Counted from the stretch's first letter, positions 8,611 to 17,681 are shown. The stretch is 64,000 nt of DNA from Caulobacter mirabilis (GCF_002749615.1 NZ_CP024201.1:3038001-3102000); one strand, 5' to 3'. Translations and numbers: made by a program. Notes: generated by a model not told the origin, from the sequence alone.

Positions 8611-9756
8611 CTACATCTCGGTTTCCGCCCCCGTCGGCGCGCGCCATGACTGTGTCCGCGCCAACCGGACGAGCCCGGCGCCCAGCGCGGTGATGTCCTT
8701 CTGGCGGTTGACCAGGACGACCACGCCCGCCCGCTGGACCGGATCGATCGCGAGATAGGCGAAATAGCCGTTGACCGCGCCGTTGTGCCAAAGAATGGAC
8801 CGGTTGCCCTCCAGTCGGTCGAAGACCGAGGGCAGAAGCCAGCCGATCGCCGACCGTCCGTGCGGCTGGCCGTCTCGCTGCCGTACGAGACTGCCGTACA
8901 GGGGTGATGCGCCGTCGAAGCCCGCCTCGATGAACCGCACCAGATCGTGGGCGCTCGAGGCGATCGAACCGGCGCCGCCCAACGCGGAAAATCGCCAGGG
9001 CGCGGCCGGCTGGCCGGCGACGTCGTGGCCCTGGATCAACCTGGCCGCCGCCTCGTCCGGGAGGTCGCCATAGCTGTCCCGCATCCCAAGCGGCGCGAAG
9101 ATCAGTTCCTCGAGGAGCGCGGCGTAGGATTTGCCGGTCACGAGCTCCAGCACGTGTGCGAGCAGCCCCATGCCGTAGTTCGAGTAGCTAAACCGGCCCG
9201 GCTTCCTCTTTCCGACCGGATCGGCGAGGTAGGCCAGCACCTCGTCGCGCGTCAGCTGGTTGTAGGGGTCGTGCATCAGATTCGCCCGGCCGACCCGATC
9301 GAGAACCTCATCCTCGATCGGCTTGGGGACGGTGGGCAAACCGGACGCATGGCTGGAAAGCTGCAAGAGCGTGACCGGGGCCATCGTCGGCGCGAGCGGA
9401 AAGCGCGCGCCGATCAGCTCGCCCAGGGTCTGATCCATTCGCAGCGCCCCGGCGTCGACGAACCGCTGCAACAGCAGGCCGGTGAAGACCTTCGAGACCG
9501 AGCCGATCTGGAAGACCGTGGCTCCGGTCGCTCCGGTCGGGCCGTAGGAGGTGATTCGACTCTCGTCGCCCTTCACCACCGCGACCACGACGTCCGTCGT
9601 CGCGTCCCGGCGCAGCCACCGCGCCGCTTCTTCATCAATGGCCTTGGCAAGGTCGCCTCGATCCGGGCAGTGATTCAGCCGCCAGTAGAGAACCGCGCCG
9701 CCCGCCAGAGCCAGCGTCGTCAGTCCGGCCGCGAAAAGGCCGATCACGCCCCACAT
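8611..9756 (-). CDS. Membrane-anchored serine hydrolase (class C beta-lactamase/esterase family)
   Basis: 381 residues from the ATG at 9756, which has AGGAGA six bases upstream; an earlier in-frame start at 9783 lacks this and deepens the overlap with the tetR gene. A single N-terminal TM segment (VIGLFAAGLTTLALAGGAVLYW) anchors it facing the periplasm. The SxxK motif is S86-V-S-K89 (QIGSVSKVF), the second motif is Y191-S-N (RFSYSNYG), and a late WHNGAVNGY replaces the KTG box. This is the beta-lactamase/EstB/penicillin-binding family; whether it is an esterase, peptidase or lactamase cannot be told. It is the last gene of a three-gene operon with a TetR regulator. Confidence 0.85.
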   Translation of the reverse strand: MWGVIGLFAAGLTTLALAGGAVLYWRLNHCPDRGDLAKAIDEEAARWLRRDATTDVVVAVVKGDESRITSYGPTGATGATVFQIGSVSKVFTGLLLQRFVDAGALRMDQTLGELIGARFPLAPTMAPVTLLQLSSHASGLPTVPKPIEDEVLDRVGRANLMHDPYNQLTRDEVLAYLADPVGKRKPGRFSYSNYGMGLLAHVLELVTGKSYAALLEELIFAPLGMRDSYGDLPDEAAARLIQGHDVAGQPAAPWRFSALGGAGSIASSAHDLVRFIEAGFDGASPLYGSLVRQRDGQPHGRSAIGWLLPSVFDRLEGNRSILWHNGAVNGYFAYLAIDPVQRAGVVVLVNRQKDITALGAGLVRLARTQSWRAPTGAETEM

Positions 9757-10331
9757 GGCGACTCTCCTGTCCGTCGCGCCCATAGCCGACGCAGCAGTTC
9801 CTCCACGCCCGACGCCCCCTCCGCCCCGGCGAGCGGCTGGGTCAGCGTCCAGTCGTCGAAGGCGCGCAGGACCGCCAGGGTCGTCTGCTCCATGAGGTCC
9901 CGTCCCGGCAAGACGTCCACGAGACCCAGGTCGACGGCATTGGCGAAAAAGGCCTGCAGCCAGGCCGGCGGGCCGTCTCCGGCGCCGACCATCGCCAACA
10001 GCACCCGGTCGTCGGGGTTGTCTCGCAGGAAGCGTCCGAGCCGATCATTGGCGGCATGGAAGGCGCTCCACAGCGTCGCCTCGTCGGCGGCGGCCGCCCA
10101 GTCCCCGAGGCAGCCGGCCGCGCGACTCAGCGAATCGGCGGCGACGGCCGCGAACAGGTCGTCCTTGCCGTCGAAGTAGTTGTAGGCCGAGGTCTTGGAC
10201 AGGCCGGCGTCGGCGATGATCCTGTTGAGCGACGCCCCGTCCCGGCCGTCGCGGGCGAAGTGGAAGCGCGCGACGGCCAGGAACGCCGTTTGCGCCTCAT
10301 GGGGAAGCCGTGCGAAGCGCGGCAGCGGCAT
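9744..10331 (-). CDS. TetR family transcriptional regulator
   Basis: 195 residues. The N-terminal HTH region ASLNRIIADAGLSKTSAYNYFDGKDDLFAAV is a standard TetR DNA-binding domain, and the remaining 130 residues form the helical ligand-binding part. It overlaps the downstream hydrolase by 13 nt and follows the membrane-protein gene by 6 nt, so the three are one operon. A repeated sequence in front of the operon (10878-10898) is a candidate autoregulatory operator. The ligand is unknown. Confidence 0.88.
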   Translation of the reverse strand: MPLPRFARLPHEAQTAFLAVARFHFARDGRDGASLNRIIADAGLSKTSAYNYFDGKDDLFAAVAADSLSRAAGCLGDWAAAADEATLWSAFHAANDRLGRFLRDNPDDRVLLAMVGAGDGPPAWLQAFFANAVDLGLVDVLPGRDLMEQTTLAVLRAFDDWTLTQPLAGAEGASGVEELLRRLWARRTGESPCGA

Positions 10332-10337
10332 GGTCCG

Positions 10338-10862
10338 TCAAGCCTCCTGGAGGCGGCTGTCGGCGGCTGCGATACGCAGGCTCCCGATCAAGCGGCGAGT
10401 GAGTCTCCAATGCACCGCCCAGGCCAAAAGCGCCAGGACGCCGCCGATCACGCCGACCGGGCCGGGCAGCAGAGACAGGATCTGCAGGCCGCACCAGGAA
10501 AGGCCCAGATCACGCCAGAGGCGCTGGACCCGGACCGGCGTGCGGCCGTCCCGCGCCAGCGAGGCCGCGATCCCGCCGACGATGAAGAAGTCCTCCACGA
10601 AATTGTACGGGATCACGAACATCAGCCAGACCGAGCGCGGCGTGGCGGTTCGCCGAGCCGCCGGGATCGCCTCGAGCGTCCGCTGCAGGTCGCGGCAGTA
10701 GAGCGCCACCAGACCCAGGAAAACCAGCACGGCGACGCCGCCGCCGACCGGTCCGAAAGCGGCGACCTCGGCCAGGACGCCGCCGCCCCACTGCGGCGCC
10801 CAGAGCGGCTGGGTGAGCAGGACGGCGACCGGCACGGTCAGGAGAAGCTTGAGGAAGATCAC
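10338..10862 (-). CDS. Hypothetical integral membrane protein
   Basis: 174 residues from the GTG at 10862. The open frame runs back to a TTG at 10913, but those extra residues look non-coding and overlap the likely operator. Hydrophobic segments occur at VIFLKLLLTVPVAVLL, GVAVLVFLGLVAL, VWLMFVIPYNFVEDFFIVGG and VIGGVLALLAWAVHW, giving about four TM helices. I do not recognise a family. It is the first gene of the operon with the TetR regulator and serine hydrolase, so it may be the regulated cargo. There is no clear ribosome site before the GTG, so the start is uncertain. Confidence 0.6.
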   Translation of the reverse strand: MIFLKLLLTVPVAVLLTQPLWAPQWGGGVLAEVAAFGPVGGGVAVLVFLGLVALYCRDLQRTLEAIPAARRTATPRSVWLMFVIPYNFVEDFFIVGGIAASLARDGRTPVRVQRLWRDLGLSWCGLQILSLLPGPVGVIGGVLALLAWAVHWRLTRRLIGSLRIAAADSRLQEA

Positions 10863-10877
10863 GGCGCACTCGCATGG

Positions 10878-10898
10878 ACCACTGGAGTGCACCACTAG
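10878..10898. promoter_or_regulatory. Candidate TetR operator
   Basis: Two copies of ACCACT(G/A)G begin at 10878 and 10891, 13 bp apart, with a GTGCAC palindrome between them. They lie directly in front of the GTG of the first gene of the membrane protein-tetR-hydrolase operon. The position fits autoregulation, but no palindrome of full length is present, so this is tentative. Confidence 0.3.
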
Positions 10899-10930
10899 TA
10901 CACGCCCTGCCAAGGCGCAATGGGGCGCCG

Positions 10931-11644
10931 TCAGGGCTCGCGGGCGCGCCCTGCGGCTGACAGCCGTTCGGCCGCCGCGCGATAGGCCGGGTCGCGCTTC
11001 CGGCGGAGCAGGTCGGCGGCGGTGCGCCCCCCGGCGTCAGGCATGTCGCCGCGCGCGCCATGCCGGGCGAAGAGCCCGAAATGCTCGGGCGCGCTCCCCT
11101 TCCGGAGCATCATGTGCAGGGCGGTCTCGCCCTTGGCGTTGCGGGCGTCGGGGTTCGCGCCCGCCTTCAGCAGGGTCTCGGCGGCGCCGAAGCGGCTCCA
11201 GGACACGGCGCCCAGCAACGGCGTGTCGCCGCGATCGGCCCCCTCCTCGATGTCGGCGCCGTTCGCGATCAACAGGCGGATGGCGGCGTGGTCATCGTTC
11301 CAGACGGCCGCGAACAGGCAGTAGTCGGGATCGGCGCCCAGCGCCAACAGATGCTGGGCCAGTTTCACGCTCCGCCCGCGCGAGATCACATGCCACAGCG
11401 GCGTCGCCCGCCAGGCCCCCTCGGTGAAGGCCGGATCGTTCAGCCCCAGGCCAACCGCCAGCAGAACATCCGCCGTCCGGAGGCTCGCTTCGTCCTCGCC
11501 GGGAGTCATACAGGCCAGGTGCAGCCAGTTCCGCCCGCGCTCGTCCACGACGCCGATCAGGTCCGGCCGCCGGGCCAGACCTTCCGCGACCTCCCGCCAG
11601 CGATGCGCCCGCACCGCCTCGCGCATGCTCGTCTTCGAGACCAT
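10931..11644 (-). CDS. Ankyrin repeat protein
   Basis: 237 residues from the ATG at 11644; the open frame continues to a TTG at 11710 that would overlap the upstream protease gene, so the later ATG is preferred. Ankyrin-type repeats are visible: GRNWLHLACM, ATPLWHVISRGRSVKLAQHLLALGADP, AAIRLLIANGADIEEGADRGDTPLLGAV, AAETLLKAGANPDARNAKGETALHMML and HFGLFARHGARGDMPDAGGRTAADLL. No signal peptide or enzymatic domain is seen, so it is probably a cytoplasmic protein-binding scaffold. It lies 49 nt downstream of the retropepsin gene in the same direction. Confidence 0.78.
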   Translation of the reverse strand: MVSKTSMREAVRAHRWREVAEGLARRPDLIGVVDERGRNWLHLACMTPGEDEASLRTADVLLAVGLGLNDPAFTEGAWRATPLWHVISRGRSVKLAQHLLALGADPDYCLFAAVWNDDHAAIRLLIANGADIEEGADRGDTPLLGAVSWSRFGAAETLLKAGANPDARNAKGETALHMMLRKGSAPEHFGLFARHGARGDMPDAGGRTAADLLRRKRDPAYRAAAERLSAAGRAREP

Positions 11645-11693
11645 GGCGCAGGCTAACCCGATCAGGTCCGGAGCAGAACCGCCGAACCCGCGC

Positions 11694-12548
11694 TCAGGGC
11701 GCCGGCTCAAGCCAGGTCCGCCCCCCTGAATGATCGATCACCAGCCGCGCCCGCCGCAGCACCGGCATGCCGACGTTGGGATCGCCGGTCTCGTTGAAAA
11801 AGACCTGGGGCGACTCCAGGACGAGATGGCCGACGCGCACCGGCCCGTCGATCTGGGCCTCGTAGGCGTCCTGGACGCCGCCGGCCGAGCGGGTCTTGCC
11901 CTTCAGGACGGGCGGCGCCTTCAGCGGCAGCGTCTTGGCCATCGACAGGGGAAGCGTCAGCACCGCGTCGTTGCCGGTATCGACCAGAGCCTCGAAGGAC
12001 TGCCCCGCCACGGTGACGACCACGGCCGGCAATCCGTCGAGATGCGGCGCGCCCTCGCCCGCCGGACGATTGGCGGGCGCGTCCGGCAGCACCCGAATAC
12101 GGCTGCCGGCGAAGTCGATCTCCACCAGACGCCCCGGAAAACTGTTCGGCCCGATGATGCCGGCCTCGTCGTGCCGCTTGAAGTCGATGACGTTGGCGGG
12201 ACCGTCCTGGATCGAGACCCCGCTGACGCTCATGCCGGTGATGCGGGTCCGGAAGCCCGGGATGGGCTTGCCGGTAGCCCCGTCGACGGAGTTGGACGGC
12301 CCGACTTTGGGCAGGCCGATGGATTGGGCGAAGACCGTGTCGATGATGTTTCCGTTGGTGCCGGTGTCGAACACCAGCGGCGCCGGAGGTCCGCCGTTGA
12401 AGCGCGCGATCACCAGCATCCGGTTCTTCGAACTGTAGAACGGGAAGCTCTCGACGGAACGGACGGACGGCGGGGACGCGGGGGGAACCGGCGCCTCGCC
12501 GCTCAGGAGCGCCAGCGCGGCGACGACCGGGGTAAGCATATCGACCAT
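11694..12548 (-). CDS. Exported two-lobed retropepsin-like aspartic protease
   Basis: 284 residues from the ATG at 12548. A promoter-like element at 12569-12597 lies inside the longer frame, so the upstream start at 12587 is unlikely. The N-terminus (MLTPVVAALALLSGEAPVPP) is a short export signal. Two DTG sites occur, LVFDTGTNGN (D61) and ALVDTGNDAV (D190), each followed by a Gly-containing hydrophobic strand (AGIIGPNSF; VGMPVLRRA). It has no PDZ domain, unlike the relative at 5184-6332. The substrate is unknown. The ankyrin gene follows. Confidence 0.77.
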   Translation of the reverse strand: MVDMLTPVVAALALLSGEAPVPPASPPSVRSVESFPFYSSKNRMLVIARFNGGPPAPLVFDTGTNGNIIDTVFAQSIGLPKVGPSNSVDGATGKPIPGFRTRITGMSVSGVSIQDGPANVIDFKRHDEAGIIGPNSFPGRLVEIDFAGSRIRVLPDAPANRPAGEGAPHLDGLPAVVVTVAGQSFEALVDTGNDAVLTLPLSMAKTLPLKAPPVLKGKTRSAGGVQDAYEAQIDGPVRVGHLVLESPQVFFNETGDPNVGMPVLRRARLVIDHSGGRTWLEPAP

Positions 12549-12568
12549 GACAATGCCCTGTTTCAACA

Positions 12569-12597
12569 ATAGTACGATTAGCACCATTTATCACCAA
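12569..12597 (-). promoter_or_regulatory. Promoter of the retropepsin gene, with a direct repeat
   Basis: On the minus strand TTGGTG (12597-12592) and TACTAT (12574-12569) are separated by 17 bp, a sigma-70-like arrangement. The spacer is AT-rich compared with its surroundings and contains the direct repeat TGGTGATAAA / TGGTGCTAAT, a possible repressor site. Predicted by eye only. Confidence 0.4.
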
Positions 12598-12778
12598 GGT
12601 CGTCAACTCCCGAAGGGCTTTCTCCCCTCGCCGTCCAGTTCCAGGGCCGCCGGCCGAACCGGCTGAAGGGGGATCGGGAGGCCGGGCAGTCCCGCGCAAT
12701 GTTGCGGCAATGGACCGGGTCGAAACCGGACGCGCGGCTCCGGTCGCGCTTCGCATTCCCAGTCAAAGAAACCGCATC

Positions 12779-13384
12779 ATGAGAAACCTCTTCATCGGCC
12801 TGGTCATGGCCGCCGGCTTCTGTGCGCCCGCCGCCGCCCTGGCCCAGGACTCCGCTGAATTCGCCGGCTTCAAGGTCGGCGTCAGCGCCGACTACCGCTG
12901 GCTCAAGGGCGACGCCGACACGCCCGACCTGAAGGATCGCCTCAAGGACCGCGAGAGCGGCTTCGGCTTCCGCGGCCATGTCGGCTACGACATCCCCATC
13001 GGCGAACGCCTGGTGCTGGGCGCCGAGGGCGGCCTGAGCAAGGGCGGCGAAAGCCTCTCCCTGGGCAACAAGCTGGGCCGGCGGACGCTGGATCCGGAAC
13101 TGAGCTGGGACGTCTCCGCCCGTCTCGGCATGGCGGTGTCGTCCGACTTCATGATCTACGGCCGCGCCGGCTACGCCTGGCAGAGGGTCAAGGACCGCAC
13201 GGAAATCAACAGCCCCGCCAAGACCATAGAGGACACCCGCACCGAAGGCGGCCTGCTCTACGGCGCCGGCGTGGAAACCCGCCTGAACTCGAATCTGCTG
13301 GTCCGGCTCGAATACGATCGCGCCGAGTTCGGCGACAACCTGTCGTCTCAGAAGCTGCAAGTTGGTGTCTCCCTAGGCTTCTGA
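12779..13384 (+). CDS. Outer membrane beta-barrel protein
   Basis: 201 residues from the ATG at 12779, which starts directly at a signal peptide (MRNLFIGLVMAAGFCAPAAALAQ); the upstream in-frame start at 12710 adds only a non-signal extension. The mature part alternates short amphipathic strands (GFGFRGHVGYDIPI, ERLVLGAEGGL, DFMIYGRAGYAWQRV, LLYGAGVETRL, LLVRLEYDRAEF) and ends in LQVGVSLGF with a terminal Phe, as outer membrane barrels do. It fits the eight-strand OmpA/Opa-like porin family. The gap to the protease gene upstream (12598-12778) shows nothing further. Confidence 0.78.
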   Translation: MRNLFIGLVMAAGFCAPAAALAQDSAEFAGFKVGVSADYRWLKGDADTPDLKDRLKDRESGFGFRGHVGYDIPIGERLVLGAEGGLSKGGESLSLGNKLGRRTLDPELSWDVSARLGMAVSSDFMIYGRAGYAWQRVKDRTEINSPAKTIEDTRTEGGLLYGAGVETRLNSNLLVRLEYDRAEFGDNLSSQKLQVGVSLGF

Positions 13385-13477
13385 GGTCGGCGACGCGGCC
13401 GTCCCTTGCTCGTCCCACCTGCGGGGGCGGCCGCGGTTCGCATGGACGTCGCCCAGGCTTCGGTGGAAAGTCCGCGC

Positions 13478-14152
13478 GTGAAGATCCTGCTTGTCGAGGA
13501 CGAGATCGAGATGGCCGGCGCGCTCCGCGTGGTGCTGGAGCGCGAAGGCTTCGTGGTCGATCATGTCGCCAGCCTGGCCGACGCCGCCGAGGCGGCGCTG
13601 GACGGCGGTCATGACCTGGTGCTGCTCGACCGCACCCTGCCTGACGGCGAGGGCCTGAGCCTGATCGGCCCGCTGCGGGCGGCCAACGCCGGCGTGCCGG
13701 TGATCGTCCTGACCGCCCGCGGGGCGGTCCCCGACCGGGTCGACGGTCTCGACCACGGCGCCGACGACTATCTGGCCAAGCCCTTCGCCAGCGAGGAGCT
13801 GATGGCGCGGATCCGCGCGGTCCGCCGCCGTCCCGCCGGGGTGACCACGGAACGCGTCACGCTCGCGCGGCTGACCTTCGACCTGATCCACGACGAAGCC
13901 TTCATCGACGACCACCGCGTCGACCTGCCCCGTCGCGAGCTGCGCGTGCTTGCAGCCCTCATCCGCCGCCGCGGGCGCACCGTGCTGCGCACGGCGCTGG
14001 AGCAGGCCGTGTACGGCTTCGACGACGAGATCCAGTCCAACACCCTGGACAGCCATATCTCCCGCCTTCGCCGCAAGCTGGCCGAGGCGGACGCCGGGGT
14101 GGAGATTCACGCCATCCGCGGCGTCGGCTACCTGCTGAGGGCGGCCGGATGA
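13478..14152 (+). CDS. OmpR/PhoB-type response regulator
   Basis: 224 residues from the GTG at 13478 (VKILLVEDE), which has GGAAAG upstream; the frame is open back to 13406, but that part is not typical of a receiver domain. The receiver domain runs to about residue 120 with acidic ILLVEDEIE, phospho-acceptor D51 in LVLLDRTLPDG, and the conserved Lys in LAKPF. The C-terminal winged helix (LPRRELRVLAALIRRRG to SHISRLRRKL and IRGVGYLL) binds DNA. It overlaps its histidine kinase by 4 nt. The barrel protein just upstream is a possible but unproven target. Confidence 0.92.
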   Translation: MKILLVEDEIEMAGALRVVLEREGFVVDHVASLADAAEAALDGGHDLVLLDRTLPDGEGLSLIGPLRAANAGVPVIVLTARGAVPDRVDGLDHGADDYLAKPFASEELMARIRAVRRRPAGVTTERVTLARLTFDLIHDEAFIDDHRVDLPRRELRVLAALIRRRGRTVLRTALEQAVYGFDDEIQSNTLDSHISRLRRKLAEADAGVEIHAIRGVGYLLRAAG

Positions 14153-15486
14153 AGTCGCCGCGGAGCCTGTCGTTGAAGCGCCGGCTGGTGATCTGGCTGC
14201 TGCTCTTCCAGGCCGGCTTTCTGCTGTTGCTGATGATTCTCCTCGTCGGCTTCCTGGTGCGCGCCGACATGGGCGGCGCCCTGGTCGATCCGGAGATCAC
14301 CGAGATCGTGGCGCGAGCCGTCGAGCGTGACGCGGACGGTCTGGTCCTGCGGGAAACGGCGGAACTGGCGGCGTTCCGGAAGGAAACCCCGGACGTATGG
14401 TTCATCGCGCGGAGCGACCGCGGCGAGATCATCGAGAGCGGACCGGTTCCCGCCCCCTACCGCGCCCTCGGCCGCCACCTGGACAGCATCAGCTTCGCCG
14501 ACCTGCGCGATACGGTGAAGCCCTTCACCCTGTCGGCGGTGATCCGTCGGGTCCCGGGGCCCGCCGGCGAGCTGACCGTGCTGAGCGGCGGGCGTCTCCA
14601 CAGCCTGACCTTCGCCATCCTGTTCCTGTCCAATCTGCTGCTCCTGCCGATCCTGATCCTGCTCTCGCTGGTGACCATCGCGGTGACGCCCCAGATCGTG
14701 AAACGGGCGCTGAACGGGCTGGCCCGCACGGCCGACCAGGCCGCCCACATCGACGCCGATCGCCGCGGCTCCCGGCTGGACGAGGACGGCGTGCCGGTCG
14801 AGGTGACGCCACTGGTTCGGGCCATCAACGGGGCGTTGCAGCGGCTCGACGAGGGCTACGAACGCCAGCAACGCTTCATCGCCGACGCCGCCCACGAACT
14901 GCGCACCCCGATCGCCATCGTGCAGTCGAGGGTCGACGGCCTGCCGGCCGGCCCGGCGACCGAGCGGCTCCGTCGGGACGTCGCGCGCCTGGCGGTGATC
15001 TGCGAGCAGCTGCTCGACCTGCAACGTATCGAGCGCGAACTGGAGATGACTAACGTCGACCTGCTCGAACGGGCGACCACCGTCGCGGCCGACCTGGCGC
15101 CGCTGCTGATCGCCAATGCCTGCGAGGTCGAGGTGTCCGGTCGCGGCCCCGCCCAGGTGCTCGGCGATCCCGGCGCCATCGACCGGGTCGTCACCAGCCT
15201 GGTGCAGAACGCGATCGACCACGGCGGCCGACAGGTGATCATCCGCGTCCTCCCCTCCGCCATCGAGGTCGAGGACGACGGCCCGGGCATCCCGGCCGAG
15301 GAACGCGAGCGGATCTTCGAACCCTTCCATCGGCTGCGGGCCCGCTCGACCGGCGCGGGCCTGGGACTCAGCCTGGTGCGGCAGGTCATGGAACGCCACC
15401 ACGGCCGCGTCGTCGTCGAGACCGCCGACGGCGGCGGCGCCCTGATCCGGCTGGAGTTTCCGGAGCGGCGGCCCCGGCGCGCCTGA
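14149..15486 (+). CDS. Sensor histidine kinase
   Basis: 445 residues. Two TM helices (LVIWLLLFQAGFLLLLMILL and ILFLSNLLLLPILILLSLV) enclose a roughly 110-residue periplasmic sensor segment. A HAMP-like linker leads to the H box with H249 in HELRTPIAIV, then the N box (SLVQNAIDHGG), G1 (VEDDGPGIP), F (IFEPFHR) and G2 (GAGLGLSLV). It autophosphorylates on H249 and passes the phosphate to the coupled regulator. The ATG overlaps the regulator stop (ATGA). The signal sensed is unknown. Confidence 0.93.
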   Translation: MKSPRSLSLKRRLVIWLLLFQAGFLLLLMILLVGFLVRADMGGALVDPEITEIVARAVERDADGLVLRETAELAAFRKETPDVWFIARSDRGEIIESGPVPAPYRALGRHLDSISFADLRDTVKPFTLSAVIRRVPGPAGELTVLSGGRLHSLTFAILFLSNLLLLPILILLSLVTIAVTPQIVKRALNGLARTADQAAHIDADRRGSRLDEDGVPVEVTPLVRAINGALQRLDEGYERQQRFIADAAHELRTPIAIVQSRVDGLPAGPATERLRRDVARLAVICEQLLDLQRIERELEMTNVDLLERATTVAADLAPLLIANACEVEVSGRGPAQVLGDPGAIDRVVTSLVQNAIDHGGRQVIIRVLPSAIEVEDDGPGIPAEERERIFEPFHRLRARSTGAGLGLSLVRQVMERHHGRVVVETADGGGALIRLEFPERRPRRA

Positions 15487-15554
15487 GGACGCCAGCTTCC
15501 CGCAATCCGCGACTGCTCTGCTGGGACGACCTCGCCGCCCCCAGGAGCGAAACC

Positions 15555-16013
15555 ATGTCGTGCAAGATCCTACGAACCGCCCTCGCCGGCGCCCTCTGCC
15601 TCAGTCTCGCCGGCGCCCCCGTTCTGGCCCGCCAGCCCGAAGCGCCCCAAGCGCCCGAAGCGAATGAGCGCGGCTGGCGGCCGGACCGCTGGGAGGACCG
15701 TCCCCCGCCCCGCCCCAGCAGCCCCTACTGGGAATGCCGCGGTCTCTACGGACGCGAAAAGGAGCGCTGCGAGCGCCGCGTGGAGCGGGATCGCCATGAC
15801 CGCGAGGACGACCGCCGCGAAAAGGACCGCAAGAAAGGCGTCGCCGCGGGCGTGGTCGGGACCCTGGTCGTGGGCGCCGTCATCGCGGCCATCGCCGCCG
15901 ACGCGAAGAAGAAGAAGGAGCGCCGCGAATACTGCGAGCGGGAGTATGGCAATTATGACGAGCGGAGCGACAGCTACCGGGCCAGCGACGGCCGCTGGTA
16001 TCCCTGCCGGTAG
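15555..16013 (+). CDS. Exported protein with BA14K-like C-terminal motif
   Basis: 152 residues with a signal peptide (SCKILRTALAGALCLSLAGAPVLA). A Pro-rich segment and a very charged Arg/Asp/Lys stretch follow, then a hydrophobic Gly/Ala/Val segment (GVAAGVVGTLVVGAVIAAIAA), then a lysine run. The end YCEREYGNYDERSDSYRASD plus GRWYPC matches the pattern of the BA14K family (C, YD, Y, DG, PC). That family includes a Brucella immunoreactive protein with lectin-like behaviour. It is separated by 68 nt from the kinase gene and could be co-transcribed or a target. Confidence 0.6.
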   Translation: MSCKILRTALAGALCLSLAGAPVLARQPEAPQAPEANERGWRPDRWEDRPPPRPSSPYWECRGLYGREKERCERRVERDRHDREDDRREKDRKKGVAAGVVGTLVVGAVIAAIAADAKKKKERREYCEREYGNYDERSDSYRASDGRWYPCR

Positions 16014-16080
16014 CATCGGTCGATGCGTTCGCCGCGGTTCCGTGTGATCGTAGGCCGAGCGTGACGCGGGGGAGAATGAA

Positions 16081-17556
16081 ATGCGCCGACTGGTCTGTTG
16101 GTTCGGAGGCGGTCTCGCCCTCGCCGCCGCGTTCGATCCGGCCTGGGCGGCCGCCCCCTCGGCGGCCCCGCCCAGGATCGACCTGACGCCCTGCCCCGTC
16201 GAGGCGCCGGCCGAGGGCGATCGGCCCGCGCTTCGCGAGACGGCGCGCTGCGGGCGCTTCGTCGTCCCGGAAAACCGCGCCCTGCCGAACGGGCGTCAGC
16301 TGTCGCTGAAGGTGATCGTCCTTCCGGCGCGGAGTTCCAAGCCCCTCGAACCCGTCTTCGTCCTGGCCGGCGGCCCAGGCCAGCCCGCCACCGAGCTGAC
16401 CGCGGACTTCATCCGCAGCGGCTATCGCGAAGACCGCGACGTCGTGCTGATGGACACCCGGGGGACCGACGCCGAGACCGGGCTCGCCTGCGACCTGGGC
16501 GGGTCGGACGCCGACCCGCAGGGCTATCTGCAGCCGATCTTCGCCGAGGGCGTCGCCTACGCCGCCTGCCGGGCCCAGCTCGCCGCCCGCGCCGACCTGA
16601 CCCAGTACGCCATTCCCCTGGCGATGCAGGACCTCGACGACCTGCGCCGGGCGCTCGGCTACGAGCAGGTGGTGCTGGACGGCGGTTCGTTCGGCACCCG
16701 CTACGCCCGGGCCTACATCCGCCAGTACGGCCGTCATGTGCGGGCCGCGATCCTCTCGGGCCTCGTCCCCATCGAGAACCGCGCCCCGCTCTATCATGCC
16801 GACGCCGCGCAGAAGGCCCTGGACGGCCTGATCGCCCAGTGCGCCGCCGAGCCGGCCTGCCACGCCGCCTACCCGGACATCCGCGGCGACCTGGCCGCGG
16901 TCCAGACCCGCCTGCGCGCCGGCCCGGTCGTCGTCCGCGCCGCCCATCCGGCGACGGAAGCCCCCGTCGACGTCCGCCTGTCGGACGCCGCCTTCGCCGA
17001 CGGCCTGCGGGTGATGTTGTATTCGGACGAACGCGCCCGTCAGGTCCCCCTCCTGCTGCGGCGGGCCCGCGAGGGCGATCTGCGGCCGTTCGCCGAGGCG
17101 GCGATGCGCAGCAGCCGCGCGCTGAAACAGTCCCTGCGGCTGGGCCTGCTGCTCTCGGCCTCCTGCGGCGAGGACGTCTGGCGCATCCGCCCGGGCGAGG
17201 TCGCCGCCGCGACCCGGGGCCGGTTCATCGGCGACAGCCGGGTCAGGGGCCAGATGGCCGCCTGTTCGGTCTGGCCGCGCGGGACGATGCCGAAGGATTA
17301 CTACGCGCCGTTCCACTCGGATGTGCCGACGCTGCTGATCTCCGGCGACCTCGATCCGGTCACGCCGCCGGCGTGGGGCGATACGATGGGCAAGACCCTG
17401 GTCAACAGCGTCCATGTCGTCGTGCCGGGCGGCCACGTGCCCTATGTGGACTGCGTCATCGCCATGAGCCGGCAGTTCCCGTCCCTGGCCAGGCCGACCG
17501 ACCTGGATCGCAGTTGCGTGGCGAAGATGCGGCGCCCGGCGTTCGCCCTGCCCTAG
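16081..17556 (+). CDS. Exported alpha/beta hydrolase with TAP-like C-terminus
   Basis: 491 residues preceded by GGGGAGA before the ATG. A signal peptide (LVCWFGGGLALAAAFDPAWA) is followed by an alpha/beta-hydrolase fold: the oxyanion region FVLAGGPGQPATE, the nucleophile elbow GGSFGTRYA, and the TAP-like C-terminal domain with SGDLDPVTPP (Asp) and VPGGHVPY (His). These are the features of secreted tripeptidyl aminopeptidases/proline iminopeptidase-like enzymes. The family predicts release of N-terminal peptides from oligopeptides in the periplasm; the exact specificity is open. Six or more cysteines may form disulfides. Confidence 0.83.
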   Translation: MRRLVCWFGGGLALAAAFDPAWAAAPSAAPPRIDLTPCPVEAPAEGDRPALRETARCGRFVVPENRALPNGRQLSLKVIVLPARSSKPLEPVFVLAGGPGQPATELTADFIRSGYREDRDVVLMDTRGTDAETGLACDLGGSDADPQGYLQPIFAEGVAYAACRAQLAARADLTQYAIPLAMQDLDDLRRALGYEQVVLDGGSFGTRYARAYIRQYGRHVRAAILSGLVPIENRAPLYHADAAQKALDGLIAQCAAEPACHAAYPDIRGDLAAVQTRLRAGPVVVRAAHPATEAPVDVRLSDAAFADGLRVMLYSDERARQVPLLLRRAREGDLRPFAEAAMRSSRALKQSLRLGLLLSASCGEDVWRIRPGEVAAATRGRFIGDSRVRGQMAACSVWPRGTMPKDYYAPFHSDVPTLLISGDLDPVTPPAWGDTMGKTLVNSVHVVVPGGHVPYVDCVIAMSRQFPSLARPTDLDRSCVAKMRRPAFALP

Positions 17557-17681
17557 CGGCGCATCCATGCCTCAACCGCATACCCGTCGGCGTTCTTTGT
17601 GGTGGGGTGGCGCCGTCCCTTCTGGCTAACTAGCCTCGGCCGCGTTTCGGCCATGCCGCTTCCAGTGGGGGACCCGCTTCG

